A DNA stretch of 64,000 nt from Anaeramoeba flamelloides (Eukaryota > Metamonada > Anaeramoebidae), in NCBI GenBank assembly GCA_027625915.1, contig JANTQA010000016.1, forward strand, positions 563,001-627,000, given 5' to 3'. This document shows, piece after piece, positions 1-11,400 of the stretch (positions are counted from its first letter, which is position 1; each line of letters begins with the position of its first letter). The position numbers were made by a program, and so were the translations under genes. A model generated the notes under the pieces. It was not told the origin of the DNA and searched no databases. It saw nothing but the letters and a program-made list of their open reading frames with translations.

Positions 1-109
1 ACCATCATTTATTTAATGAGTCTTTGTATTTAAAGGGAAGTCTCTTTAAAACTTTTACTCACTGCCGTTTTCATATGGCTGACTATAAACCATTTATTTC
101 TCTCAAATA

Positions 110-182
110 CTAGATCCACAGAGTGTTTTTTGGTAGGTCTTCGTTAGCTTCAAATAAATCCAAATTAGTTTCACAAATGAGA
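110..182 (-). CDS. possible terminal exon fragment
   Basis: On the minus strand a good acceptor (polypyrimidine tract then CAG) is followed by 23 open codons ending in TAG, reading (x)LICETNLDLFEANEDLP and so on. An AATAAA-like motif lies just after the stop. Base composition is richer in G+C than the flanks, as in real exons here. No upstream exon was found between this point and the neighbouring gene, and a 23-codon open stretch can arise by chance, so this is weak. Confidence 0.2.
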
Positions 183-569
183 CTGAAAAAAAGATGTAAT
201 TTGTTGTTTGTGTATTGTTAAATGAATAAATTTTATTGAATTCTTCAAATCCAAAGATAAATTACAAAAAATTTGTGTTAATAGTAACCTTTTGATCAGA
301 ATTTTGGGGTTAGTCAGGGAAAATGATTTCGTTTTTCATTCAAGATCTATGAAGGTTTTTTTTGATTGTTAACTATAACAAAATAAAAAAAAAAAAAACA
401 CACAAAAATGAAATTTTTTTCCCTTTTTAAATCAAAAGAATAGTTTTTTAAATGTTCAAACAATATTGCTGGAGAAATATTTAGACTTTAATATGAGGTT
501 TTTCATCTTTTTGTTTTATTTTAAGCATTTTGAATGAGGAAAACAATAATTTAATTAAAAAAAATTTAA

Positions 570-1205
570 TTATCCGACTTTGTTGTGTTGTGTCTGAATT
601 TAAGAAAAAGAAAAAAATAAAAAAAAATAATAAAAAAAAAAATTTTTTTTTACAGATTGTTTTTTCGACTTGAGTAGTTCGAGCTTTTTTTTTAATTTGT
701 TTGTTCTTTCTTCTTTTTCTTCTAATCGTTTTTTTTGCTCGTTGAGTCTTTTTTGTTCTTCTTGCTCACGCTTCATTTTTTCTTCGATTCTTTGTTTTTT
801 ACGCTTGATTTGTTCCAAATCTTTTTGTTGTTGAATTTGGTTTCCACCATTTGTTTGTTGGTTGTTCTCATTTTTCTGAGTTTGGGTGTTTTGCTGTTCA
901 ACTTTTTCTTTTTTAAAAACTTTGGTTTGGAAATTATTTACTTTTGGTGTAAATTTTGGTTTTAATAAAATATTATTATTGATCCCCCTTCCCCTACCCC
1001 TTCCCCTACCCCTTCCTCTTCCTCGTCCCCTTCCCCTTCCCCTTCCTCGACCTGTTCCACTCCCAAAAACTTGTTCACGTTTAAAAATTGGGCTAGAGCT
1101 TGATCGAAGAAATGTACCTCTTCCTCCAACAGGAGATTTTAAATTAAGTCCAAAACCATTAATTACTTGGTTTGATCCAAAAGGATTTTTGATTGGAGTT
1201 GTCAT
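570..1205 (-). CDS. Gly-Arg repeat / coiled-coil protein
   Basis: Two-exon gene: 1205-654 and 593-570, with a 60-nt intron (GTAAAA...TTCAG, phase 0). The 191-residue product begins MTTPIKNPFGSNQV, has a run of about eleven Gly-Arg dipeptides near residues 52-74, and then a Lys/Glu/Gln-rich coiled coil over about residues 125-184. The last exon encodes only TQHNKVG and a stop. I chose the ATG at 1203-1205 because residues upstream of it in the same frame look like low-complexity noise. Glycine-arginine tracts in known proteins bind RNA and are targets of arginine methylation, so a nuclear or RNP role is possible. That is inference, and I do not recognise an orthologue. The repeat DNA is a rare G-rich island in an AT-rich region. 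Confidence 0.7.
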
Positions 1206-1657
1206 TTTCTTATCTAAAAGTTTTTGGAAAAAAATGATCATTTCCTTAAAAATTTTGATTTTTTTTGGTTTTAGGAACAACAACTCAGAGCAAGTTTAAA
1301 TTGTTTGAAAAATTTTTTTGTCAAAGAATAAAAAGATTTTTCTTTTTAAATTGGAAAAAGAAATTTTTTTCATTTTGTGAAAAGTTCTTGATTTTCAACA
1401 TCTAAGATCCTTTTTTCAAATTGTTTTTTTGTACTTCGAAATTTTAACTCAGAAATTGGGCTTTAACTTTGAATTCGTTAGAAATCTTATCAAACAATTT
1501 TGGATTTTTCTAACAACTATTAATCATTGTAAAAATAAAAACTAAACTCTTATTTGAATCAGATCTATATATTCAAAATTAAATTCTCAAAATATTATTT
1601 CAAATCCAAAAGATAAAAATTTTCAAGATCAAAACTATGGTTATTTACTTATATTTT

Positions 1658-2804
1658 TTAAAGACTGAAATTGGACTTTAAGAGATTTCTTTTTTTCAGG
1701 TATAACTCAATTTGTTCCTCACAAATACACTTTTTAGCTTGTTAATTACTCAAAACCAAAAGAATTGAAGAAGGATCAATTAACTTGAAATTGACTTTTT
1801 GATACAGAAAAATAAATTGTAGCTTTATCTGATTCAAGGTTGTTTTTGGGGAAAAAAAGAAAATTTCAAGACTGTTTATTTTAAAATAAAAGGATTAAAA
1901 ATTTCATTCAGTTTTCAAAAAAGATTTTTAAAATCTCTGTAAAATTTCGAAATTTTGAATTCTCAAAAGAAAATTAAATTATTCCTTTGACCTTTGAGAA
2001 TTAGGAACTTTGGTATTTTATTTCTTAAGAGGTGTGATTTTTTTGGAAAGCTAAATAAAACATTTTGATCTTTTTATTGCAAGTAAAAGTAGGTTTTTGA
2101 ATTGAATGTAAGACCGAAAAAGAATAAGTAAAATCAATTAAAAGCAAAAAAAAATATAGGGACTACCTGGGAAATAGAAATTCAAAGTATTGTATGTTTC
2201 TCTCATTATTTGGTTGTTGGGAATTCTCACAAATATTTCTGGGGAGAGATCTAGGAAATAAAATCAAAATTTTTACATAATTTGATTTTATGGGTATAAA
2301 AAATGAAAAAGGTAATTACCATTCTCAGGTGATGATCCCCATCTTGAACTGGTATATTCTTGGACAAACAATTATTTAATACAGATTTTTAAAACTAATT
2401 GTTGTATTTAAAGTAAAAAAAAAAAATTCGATAATATTAAAGTTTGATTTTTCAACTAAAAGTCCTATTTTTATAGTTTAAAAAATTTAAATTTTATAAT
2501 TTGAACAATTTAAGGAATATTTCAGAAAAATTTTAAACAATGAGAAAAAAAAATAAAATAGCCTACACAAAACCAGGAAATTTTCACAAAAAGTTGTTTT
2601 CAATAATATACGAGAATATTAAACACCAAGCAAAATATTTATTATTTTGTATATATATCTTTTGATGTATTTAGTAAATAATATTTTTAAATTTGTTTTT
2701 TTGAATTGAAAATGTCTTTATGAAGTTTAAGACCTATTCTCTTTCGTTTAATTTCTAAAACCCATTGGTTGTATTTCCCATAACAAAGCAATGTAAATTG
2801 AGAT
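1658..2804 (-). CDS. tentative multi-exon gene, partial
   Basis: Five short minus-strand stretches, each bounded by AG and GT and joined in compatible phase: 2804-2734, 2358-2320, 2250-2167, 1828-1785 and 1729-1658 (TAA stop). Joined product pieces include SQFTLLCYGKYNQW, YTSSRWGSSPEN, LSPEIFVRIPNNQIM, KATIYFSVSKSQFQ and CICEEQIELYLKK. Codons are richer in G+C than the surroundings. The 5' end was not found and no family is recognised. Short open frames between AG and GT are common by chance at this base composition, so the model rests only on the phase agreement across five pieces. A second open stretch ending in TGA at about 1377-1466 (minus) could be an alternative last exon. Confidence 0.3.
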
Positions 2805-3107
2805 CTTTTTTATATTTTTTTATAGTGATCCAAATGTAAATTATAAACAATTGACCGATATAAAATAAAAATTTTTGAAAAGATTATATTTTGTTATTAT
2901 TATATATCATACTATTAGATTATATGATGTGTTTTTTTTGATCATTTTTACCAGAATATAGCCAATTTGTAATTGGTCATATTACCATTAAAATTTTTAA
3001 TAAAAATATTATTTTTTAGGAAAATTCGTTATTATATTAAAATTGGAACACCCCAAGGCTTTTTATAAATTTTTTAATCAATTTTTTGATTTTTTTATAT
3101 AGTATAA
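2805..3107. other. intergenic, nothing recognised
   Basis: Very AT-rich sequence between the tentative minus-strand gene and the terminal-inverted-repeat element that begins at 3108. No exon, RNA gene or repeat copy was recognised. Confidence 0.5.
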
Positions 3108-3741
3108 TAAACTCTTTTTCAAAAATTGTGACTCACCTGAAATAATAAATTGAAAAAAAAAAAATATCCTTTAGTATTCAAGAACAATTAATAACTAAAT
3201 ATGATTTGTAATTCACTTTTAAGTCATTCTAAATCGATAAAAGCCTGATATATTAAAAATTACAAAAAAAAAAACTAAAAACTAAAAAAAAGTGAGTCAC
3301 AATTTTTGAAAAGAGCATTACCGTTTTTTTATTACTGAACTTTCACTGAAAAGAAGTTGAACACCAAGATTTTTTCTGAATAATTAAATCCATTTTCAAA
3401 GACCTTACATAGTCTCAAATTTCTTAGTGATTATTTGTCTTTTCGAAGATCTCTATTTTTTTCCACATAATCTTTTACGAAAAAAAAAAAAATAAAAGAA
3501 AAAAAAAGAAAAAAAAAAAAAAAAAGAAAAAGAAAAAAAAAAAAGAAAGAAAAAGAAAAAGAAAAACAAAAACAAAAGAAAAACCAAATTTTGAAAAAGC
3601 AAAACTATAATTTGCAAAATCAGAAAAAATGATTCTAATCAAAAATCTGAAAATATTTTTTGTAAAGAAAACTGGAATAAACCCTCAAAACAACTCCCAT
3701 TAACATTATAAAGTGAGTCAAAATTTTTGAAAAATAGTTTA
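3108..3741. mobile_element. 0.63-kb TIR element (MITE), family 1
   Basis: Left end TAAACTCTTTTTCAAAAATT is mirrored at the right by AATTTTTGAAAAATAGTTTA, so the ends are imperfect inverted repeats flanked by TA, as in Tc1/mariner insertions. The motif GTGACTCACC after the left end recurs inverted internally (near 3292-3315) and near the right end. There is no coding capacity. The middle contains an A-rich run of AAAAGAAA repeats (about 3480-3590). Related copies begin at 21713 and 27526, and an inverted partial copy covers about 21050-21440. Confidence 0.7.
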
Positions 3742-5844
3742 GTTGAAATAATATCAAAAATTGTTTATAGACATCAAAATGGGGAAAAGGATAAATATTA
3801 TGAAATTAATTTATGTAATTTTTTAGTTGAAAAAAGGTTTAAATCCATTTTAAATGGATTTTTGTTTAATAAACTTTAATATATTTATTTTTGGAGATAA
3901 TAACTAATAGTCTTCATCTTTGTCTTATCTTTAAAGGGAATAAAATTCAATTTCAGAACCAGTAATAAAATTAATTCTAATTCAGAAAACTTGTAGTTTC
4001 CTCAAAAGTACATTTATTATTATAATTGTAGGGATTTAGTGAGTTCTACAAGTTGAAAAGGTCATATGTTTCTGAAATTAACAAAAAATGAATAAAATCA
4101 AAGACTTTCCCCAATATTTTAATTTCTGGAAAAGTGTCACTAGGTTTTTTTAATTTTAGAAATTAAAAGAAAATTTCAAGAAAAGCTATTTATTTTTCAA
4201 ATTGAAAAAACTGGGCGGTTACAGTACCCTACAGTACTTGATGATACTTGGCTATATACAACAAAATATTGTAAATTAATAAAAAACTAAAAACCTCAAT
4301 AACAACCCCAAAAATATCCAAGTTATCCCTCAAGTAACTTATTTAAAATTAGGTAACATTTAATATCTGTTAAATAGATATTACTAAATAATAAAAGAAA
4401 TATGCAAAAAAATTTTGTCAAATATTTAAAATGTGAACAAAAGGAAATAAAAGAAAATATTGATCATTTGTCATGTTTTTCATTTGTAATCAAATATTAA
4501 TATTTCTAAACATTATAAAAGAATTAAAAAATGAATTAATTTTTAAACTGTGTTAGTTTAAGATTATTTTAATTCATTAATAATTGAAAATCATCAATTA
4601 AAAATCTGGAACCTAATTTTAAGGGACTAGTGAATCTTATTTATTTTTTTTAGCTAAAGTAATAGAGTAATTATTTACACTAGAGTAAAATTAAACCCGA
4701 TATTTTCAACCACATTTATCAACTTTAGAGAGATAAGTGATAATCTCTACAAGAATTCATAATTCCAAATGATTTTTCAGTAAAAAGATCTTATCCCTTT
4801 TTTTTTTGTATCTTTTGATCAAATTAAAAAAAAAAAAATTTGCAAAACAATTTTATTTTGAAGAAATCCCACTTTTGTGTAATTTCTGAGAGTCTATATG
4901 GACAAATAGCTGTTGAAGCTTTAAAACTTATTTTTAAAATACCAGAAAAATATTCAAAACATTGAATCCTTGAAGATCTAAAAAAACTGATCATCTATTT
5001 TATTCACAAAAATTTATTACCTTAATTGAAATTTAAAAGATTGGGAAATATTCTTTTTCAAATGTTCAGAGTATAAACAAGGAACTTATTGTATTAAAAT
5101 TAGTTATTTGATAATATCTCAATTTTTTTTTTTTTTTTCGAATTCTTTATTTAAATTGGTTTTATTTGATTGAAAATTTTTTAAAAAATTAAAAGATATT
5201 GTAAAATCTATTTTTAAATTTAACTGGTATGCTGTATATAATTCACTGAAAGAATTAAGATTGAATAATTAATTATTAATTATAAATAATCAAACTCAAA
5301 ATTATTTCTTGGGTTTATAAGTTGAATTTTTCCAGGTTTTAAAAATGTATTTTGGGAGAATTTTTAATTCGATAATTTGGTTTTTTTTTTCTTGAATTTT
5401 TTAGTTCAAGAAAAAGGAAAAAATAGATTTTAAATGTTATTTTAATCAAAAAATTAAATTTTTATAAGTTTTAAAATAATTATTATATTTTTTTTTTGAA
5501 ATTTAAGAAGATTTTTTAAACTATGTTATTTTAGAACTTAGTGGTTTGATTTTTTTTAAGTTTATTTATGTGCACTTTCTTTACAGGTATTACGATTTCT
5601 TTCTACTTCAAATGAAATATTTTTTTTTAAATAAAACAGAAATATGTTGGATTTTGTACTATTCTAAAATGAGAAAAATGGATCATTCTTTCAATAACAA
5701 TAAATCATTTCGGAAAATAACATTAAAAGTAAGTTTAGTTTTTGTATTATTCATTTTACTACACCATTTTTCAATTTCAAGTTGTAGTGAATTTTTTTTG
5801 AATTTGTTATTGAATTTACTTGAAGAATTTTTTAGTTTATAGTT
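3742..5844. other. intergenic with degenerate repeats
   Basis: No gene recognised. 4140-4250 resembles the palindromic sequences at 37.5-37.9 kb and 57.9-58.6 kb (shared stretch around TAGGTTTTTTTAATTTTAGA). 4680-4760 is an inverted partial copy of 6595-6650, sharing AAAGTTGATAAATGTGGTTG on opposite strands. Confidence 0.45.
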
Positions 5845-6044
5845 CCCTTAAGGGGCTAATCTATCTCCATTGAATTTTTTTTTAACTAAATTTAAGGAGA
5901 TTGAGAAAATTTTTTTGCTAATTAATTAGATTTGAAAGACCCTGTTTATTTTCATATTAAACTTATTTCAAGATAAGGAATCCTAATTTAGAAATTCGTC
6001 AAAAAAAAAAATAAAAATAAAATAATAGAGACTAGTCCTTTAAG
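5845..6044. mobile_element. 200-bp TIR element, family 4, copy 1
   Basis: Ends resemble CTTAAGGGGCTAATCT and, inverted, AGACTAGTCCTTTAAG. The interior includes CAAGATAAGGAATCCTAATT. A second copy in the opposite orientation lies at about 33730-33913, with matching interior and ends. Non-coding, MITE-like. Confidence 0.6.
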
Positions 6045-8413
6045 AAAAAAAACATTTGGGGTATAATTAACACTTATTCAAAATTAAAAAAAAAATAAAT
6101 TAATAATTTTATTGGCCAACTATTATTCCTTTATCTACATTTATCGTAACAGAATATTACCTTTATGACTAAAAACATATATATTGGCTTAAAAGAATGA
6201 TAATTTAAAAGATATTGTAATAAAATTATATATTTTTTCTAGATTTTTTCATTTTTTTTTGCGATATCACTCTTAATATTGAAAAAAAAATATTACCTGT
6301 TGTTTAAATTTCAAAAAATTTAACAAAGATTTGTAAATAAAATAAATAATCATTTTTTCTGGATCTTCAGGGATTCAATGTTTTATTTATTATTCTTGTC
6401 ATTTTAAAAATAAGTTAAAATTCCCAAGGTTGTTTGTTCATAAAAATTTTCTTAGAAATTACTAAAAGTGAGATTTCTTCAAAAAAATATAAATGTTTTA
6501 AAAATTTTATTTTTTTTAATTTATATTTCAGTCAAAAATACAACAAAAAACCGATCAAGATCTTTTTTAACAGAAAATTTAATTTGGAAAAATGAACTAC
6601 GCTTAAAAATGATAACTCACCTCTGTAAAGTTGATAAATGTGGTTGCTTATAAAGTTTAGTCATGTCTTTGTGTAAATAAATAGACGATAACCTTTGGGG
6701 AAAAAAATAAGTATTAATAGTTCCTTAAAATACAGGATTTAATCACAACTTACTTCTAAAAGAGAGACAAAAAAACAAGAGTGATATTTGACGAATAAAA
6801 GGGGAAGAAATTTTCACTTTTTTTTCTTTTTTTTTTCTTTTTGGAAAATAGAGTTTCACAAGAAAACAGTTGAAATTTTACGATTTCTTGTTATTTTTTG
6901 GTACTTTTTCTATTCAGTTTATTGACTTGACTTGGGTAAACTTTGTATTCTTAACTAAAGTCAGATTAAAGAATTTTTAAAATAGAAAATAAGTTGATAT
7001 TTTTTATCATGTAAATTTCATATACCATAAAGATAATTCTTGCAAAAGCGAACTTTAGATATGTTGAAAAAGAGATGGAATGGCTGTTTGTTTCTTAAAA
7101 TTGTTGAAAACAGAACACAATTACTTTCCTTCGTTACAAGTGAAATAAATCTGTAAGAAGAAATTTTCATTGAAAAACTTTATTTTATAAAATATTTAAC
7201 GTTTTTGAAGAAGGAGTGATTTGTTTCAGTAATATAGGAACTTAAACAATGGGCAAGTGTTCTATTCAAGAGTGTACTTTGTTGACACTTAATTTTTTGT
7301 TTCAATATTCCCAATAAATCTCCTTTGATAACACAAAGAGAAAAAATTCACAAAAAAACATTCCACTTTTAAGGAAAAGAGAAAACATTTTTTATTTGAG
7401 TAGTGGAATTTTTTTTACAAAAGGGAAATTAACAGACGTTCAACCAAAAGGTTGGCAATCCTGAGGCTGAGCAAAGAGACTTTCTCAATATTTTTTAGGT
7501 TTTGTCTTTAAGGTAAAAATTTTGAAACAGGTTTTTTTGTTTAGATGTGACTGAAAATTGTTGAATTTGTTTGACTTCGCTTTTTTTTGGTATCAAAATT
7601 AATGGTTTTACAACTTTGTCTCAATTGAAAAAAATAAAAGTTTTGAAAATCACCCTCCAAAAACACGACTCGAAGAAATCCTAAGAATTACAATTGGTTA
7701 CTGTTCAAGTTTTTGTTGATTTTTCAAAACGAGCTAACATTTTTGATAAGTGGAATTGATCTGTAAAAATAGTGTATTGTTTAGAAATTTGTTAAAAGCA
7801 GCCTTCAAAACCCTTTATTAAATTTGGTACCACACCTTCAGTAAAACAAACTGCAGAAAAGTCTTTTTGTTGTCGAAAACTATAAGTCATTACAAATTAT
7901 CTTTAGCAAAAAATTTGAACCTTCTTGGTTCAAATGAAATCAGAACACATTATCCCTCCGAAGGCTACTAAAGTTGTGTTCTTTGTTTCAGGGTTTTAGT
8001 GAAAGATGTTTTTAGTCAAAAAAAATTTGGTAGTAATTAGATCAATTCTTCACATAACCAATAAATACTATTTCAGAAAAGCAGCAAATTTCTAGAGACA
8101 GATAAGTTTAGTTGATATTTGTTTACAATTGCGGTAAAAAAAAGTCATATAGATTATTCTATTTACTCAGCAAAGTAAGCTCTAATAAGGTATTATTGTG
8201 TCTCGGGGATTTTTAACTCTTAATCTGATTTCTGGTTGTTCTTTTCAGAAAGACGAATAAAAATTCACAACCTAAAATATTTTCCTTATTTCACCATTTT
8301 TTCTTTTTTATCTTTTCATTCTATTTTTCTTTTTTCCAAAAATAGCTTTGTCTAACTCTTCCGAAACTTTTGTTATTTTACTTTTAATTTCAAACTAAAA
8401 TCTTAAAACTCCA
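6045..8413. other. upstream region of G-alpha gene, no gene resolved
   Basis: About 6.7-8.3 kb is visibly less AT-rich than typical intergenic sequence here and has short open stretches on both strands. One is a 30-codon minus-strand stretch near 7410-7510 reading NIEKVSLLSLRIANLLVERL. Another is a plus-strand stretch near 7630-7700 containing PPKTRLEEILRITI. I could not chain these into a gene. It may be a missed short-exon gene, a 5' UTR or promoter sequence, or an old element. Confidence 0.35.
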
Positions 8414-11400
8414 ATGGGTATCAAACTTGTTATTTTCTTTTTTTGAACAAACAAAAAAAAAAAAAAAAAAAAAAAAAAAATTCCAATAAAACTCTAAATG
8501 GTAAAATCAACACCAATTTTTGTCTTCTCAATCTAAAAACTATCAAAAGGTAATTGTGGAAAAAAACCTGAAAAAGAACAGTCAAATTCAAAATTAATTG
8601 AAAAAAAACTTAAAAATTTAAAGGTGCTTCTTGACAATGAAATCAAAATCCTTTTGCTTGGTAAATTTTTTCCTTTTGTAAAACAACTTGTTCTCCATCT
8701 TTTAAACACTTTTGAATTGTGACTGAATTCGACTCTTGGTTTTATTACCCAAAATTTTGCTTTCTTTTATTTAAAATAAAACACAACACAATAACACAAA
8801 ACAAAATAATAAATTAACACATGAAATATCATCACACTTTAACTTCAAAGGGCCTGGGGATTCTGGCAAGTCAACAGTAGTCAAACAAATGAGGCTTATT
8901 AATGGTTTAGATTTTGATAAAGAAGAAAGGGAGGACTTTGTTGACAAAATTAGGTTTAATGTTGTTCAAAATACAAGGGCTTTAGTTTTTGCAATGAGCC
9001 AATTTGATGTTGGGTATTCCAACAAAATTAATCTTGTAAATTTTTTTTTTTTTTTTTTTTTTTTATATTTTTTTTAATACTTTGATTTGAAATACTTTAG
9101 TTGTGTTTTGTGTACGTTTACAAATTGTGATTCAAAAATTCAAACAAAAATTTTTTACCTTTTTCCAATTTTCATCAGCAAAAAGATTTATTTTATGGGA
9201 CAATTTTAAAAAATTCTTTTTTTTGGTAACAAAAGAAAATGAAAAACAAAACTCTTGTTTTCAAATTAAAAAAAAAAATACCATTCCCTCAAAGCCACTT
9301 TAGAAAGAACAAGAAACTTGAGAAAAAAAAATTCATTTTTACTCGGGTTTGTGAAGATCTTGTCTTTTTTCAGAACTGTTTGAGTCAAATATAGGATTTT
9401 GGGAAATTGAAATCAAAATTTTCATTTGTAATTAAGAAAATGATCCTCACATATTTTTCGAATTTCGTTTCATTTTTACAAATTTTGAAACAATTACTTT
9501 TAAAATCAAATTGCACCAATTAAAATTTTATCTCCAAGATCAATAAGCAAGCTTATTTAAATCCTGAAACATTACTTATCATTTCTAATTGATTTTGTAA
9601 AGATCTTGGTGCTTTTTCAACTACTAATAAAAGAAAAATATTTCAGATACTTTTACTTTAAAAAAGTGAATTTTTTTTTTTTTTTTATGATTATTTGGGA
9701 TTAAAACTTTGTAAAAGTTTTTCTATTTTAATAAAGTGCAAACGTTTTTTAAAAAAAGTACTTTTCTGTCAACCCCAACCACTACCCCCACTTAAAAAAA
9801 GAACGAGTCATCGCTTTTTTAAAACAGAAAACTTTTCACTTTTTTAAAATAGAAAACTTTTTTGAAAGTTTTAATTCTGAAAAAGTCTTGACTTTTTTAA
9901 AATAGAAACCCTCAAAAAGTTTAAAAGTAAAAAAAGTCTTTACTTTTTGAAAATAGTAAACCTGAAAAAAAGTTTTAAAAAGTCCTCACTGTTTTAAAAC
10001 GGTGACTATAATAAAAATTTTCATTTTTAATAAAAAAAATAACAGCGTTAATTGAAAAAGTATGGTATTTGGAGAACAATTTTTTGCACAGTCGTTTTAA
10101 AAAAAAATGAGCACAGAAGGCTTTAAAAAGTGTTATTCAAACAGTTTTATTCACCCTTTTCAGCAGTTAGAGTAATATTTTGTCATACTTTTTTTCCAAA
10201 ATTTTTCTAAACAACCACAACCAAGTCTCTTTCAGGCTTTTTTCCCACTCATTTTAAATCAGAATGTGAATTATCAACTTAAATCTTAATTCAAACAATT
10301 AAAAACCACTTCCTAGTTTAACAATTCTGAAATTAAAGTTCTTTTTTTGGGATCTTCCCAATAATAACTTGCTGCTTTTTTTTTGCAAAATTTATCGAAA
10401 TTAAATTTACCTTTAAATAGTTACTTATAACAAAGAAAAGAAAAAATAGTTAATTTTTTGGTTATTGTGAGTTTACCCTCTCTTATTTTGACAATTTAAT
10501 ATCCTTTGTGCTTTTATTTTAATTTTTTTTTTCCTGTTCAAAAAAGAGTTTTTTTCATTTCCAAAAATTAATTATCAATAATTGAAAATTCTTTTTGTTT
10601 TTAGAAAATGAGGGAATTGAAAATGAAAATTCTTTGTTTTTGGATAACTCTTCAATTAAGACCAACCTTTGAAAATAATTCCACCTATATATTTTTAAAG
10701 AAACAGTAAAAAAAGATTCTATTTTTAATCAAGTATTTTGATAAAATATAACTCAATATAAAATGGATCCAGCCTCAAGCTTTTAGAATTTTACAAATTT
10801 TTTTTTATTTTTTCAAATTTTATTTTCCAGAATACGGTCAGCACCACTTTTAAGGCACACGTTCAATGAAATTTATGGTGCAAAAAAAATTCCATTTTAA
10901 AACATAAAAATTCGGATTCTATAAAAATAAACTGTTTAAAAAAAATCCCTGAAAAATGTGCCTTAATTTGGAATTTTTTCGTGACTTAAATTTCGTTAAA
11001 AGTCTGCCTTAAAAGTGGTACTAACTGTAAAAATATTTTTTTCTTTTTACATAATTTTTTCATAAAGAGTTTTTTCAATTCAGTATTAATTTCAAGAGTG
11101 ATAATATTTTTTAAAAATATTATTTTTAAATTTGGCATTATTTCATAAAAAACCTTTGTTTTTAAAAAAATCAAAAAAGGTGAAATGCACTTATTAGATT
11201 TGATATATATATATTTTTTTTCTAATTACTATTTACTAAAAATATGTTTTATTAATTTGTTTTTTAGTAGGACACACAAAATGAAAAAATGTTAAAGGGT
11301 AACATGATATTTCTTTAAATTTTTGTCTCATTTTGCTCCCGATCTCAAAAAAATCTTGTTAAAAATCCATAAAAGAAATTTTTTGATCTAACCAAATAAA

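Noticed and set aside
735-1299. Plus-strand frames with Pro-Leu repeats
   Set aside because: Antisense shadow of the Gly-Arg repeat gene.
3480-3590. Possible short-repeat array (AAAAGAAA units), considered as CRISPR-like
   Set aside because: Irregular purine-rich low complexity without unique spacers, in a eukaryotic nuclear context.
5546-5842. 98-codon open frame rich in Phe, Leu and Ile
   Set aside because: Composition is that expected of translated AT-rich non-coding DNA, with no splice borders or recognisable motifs.
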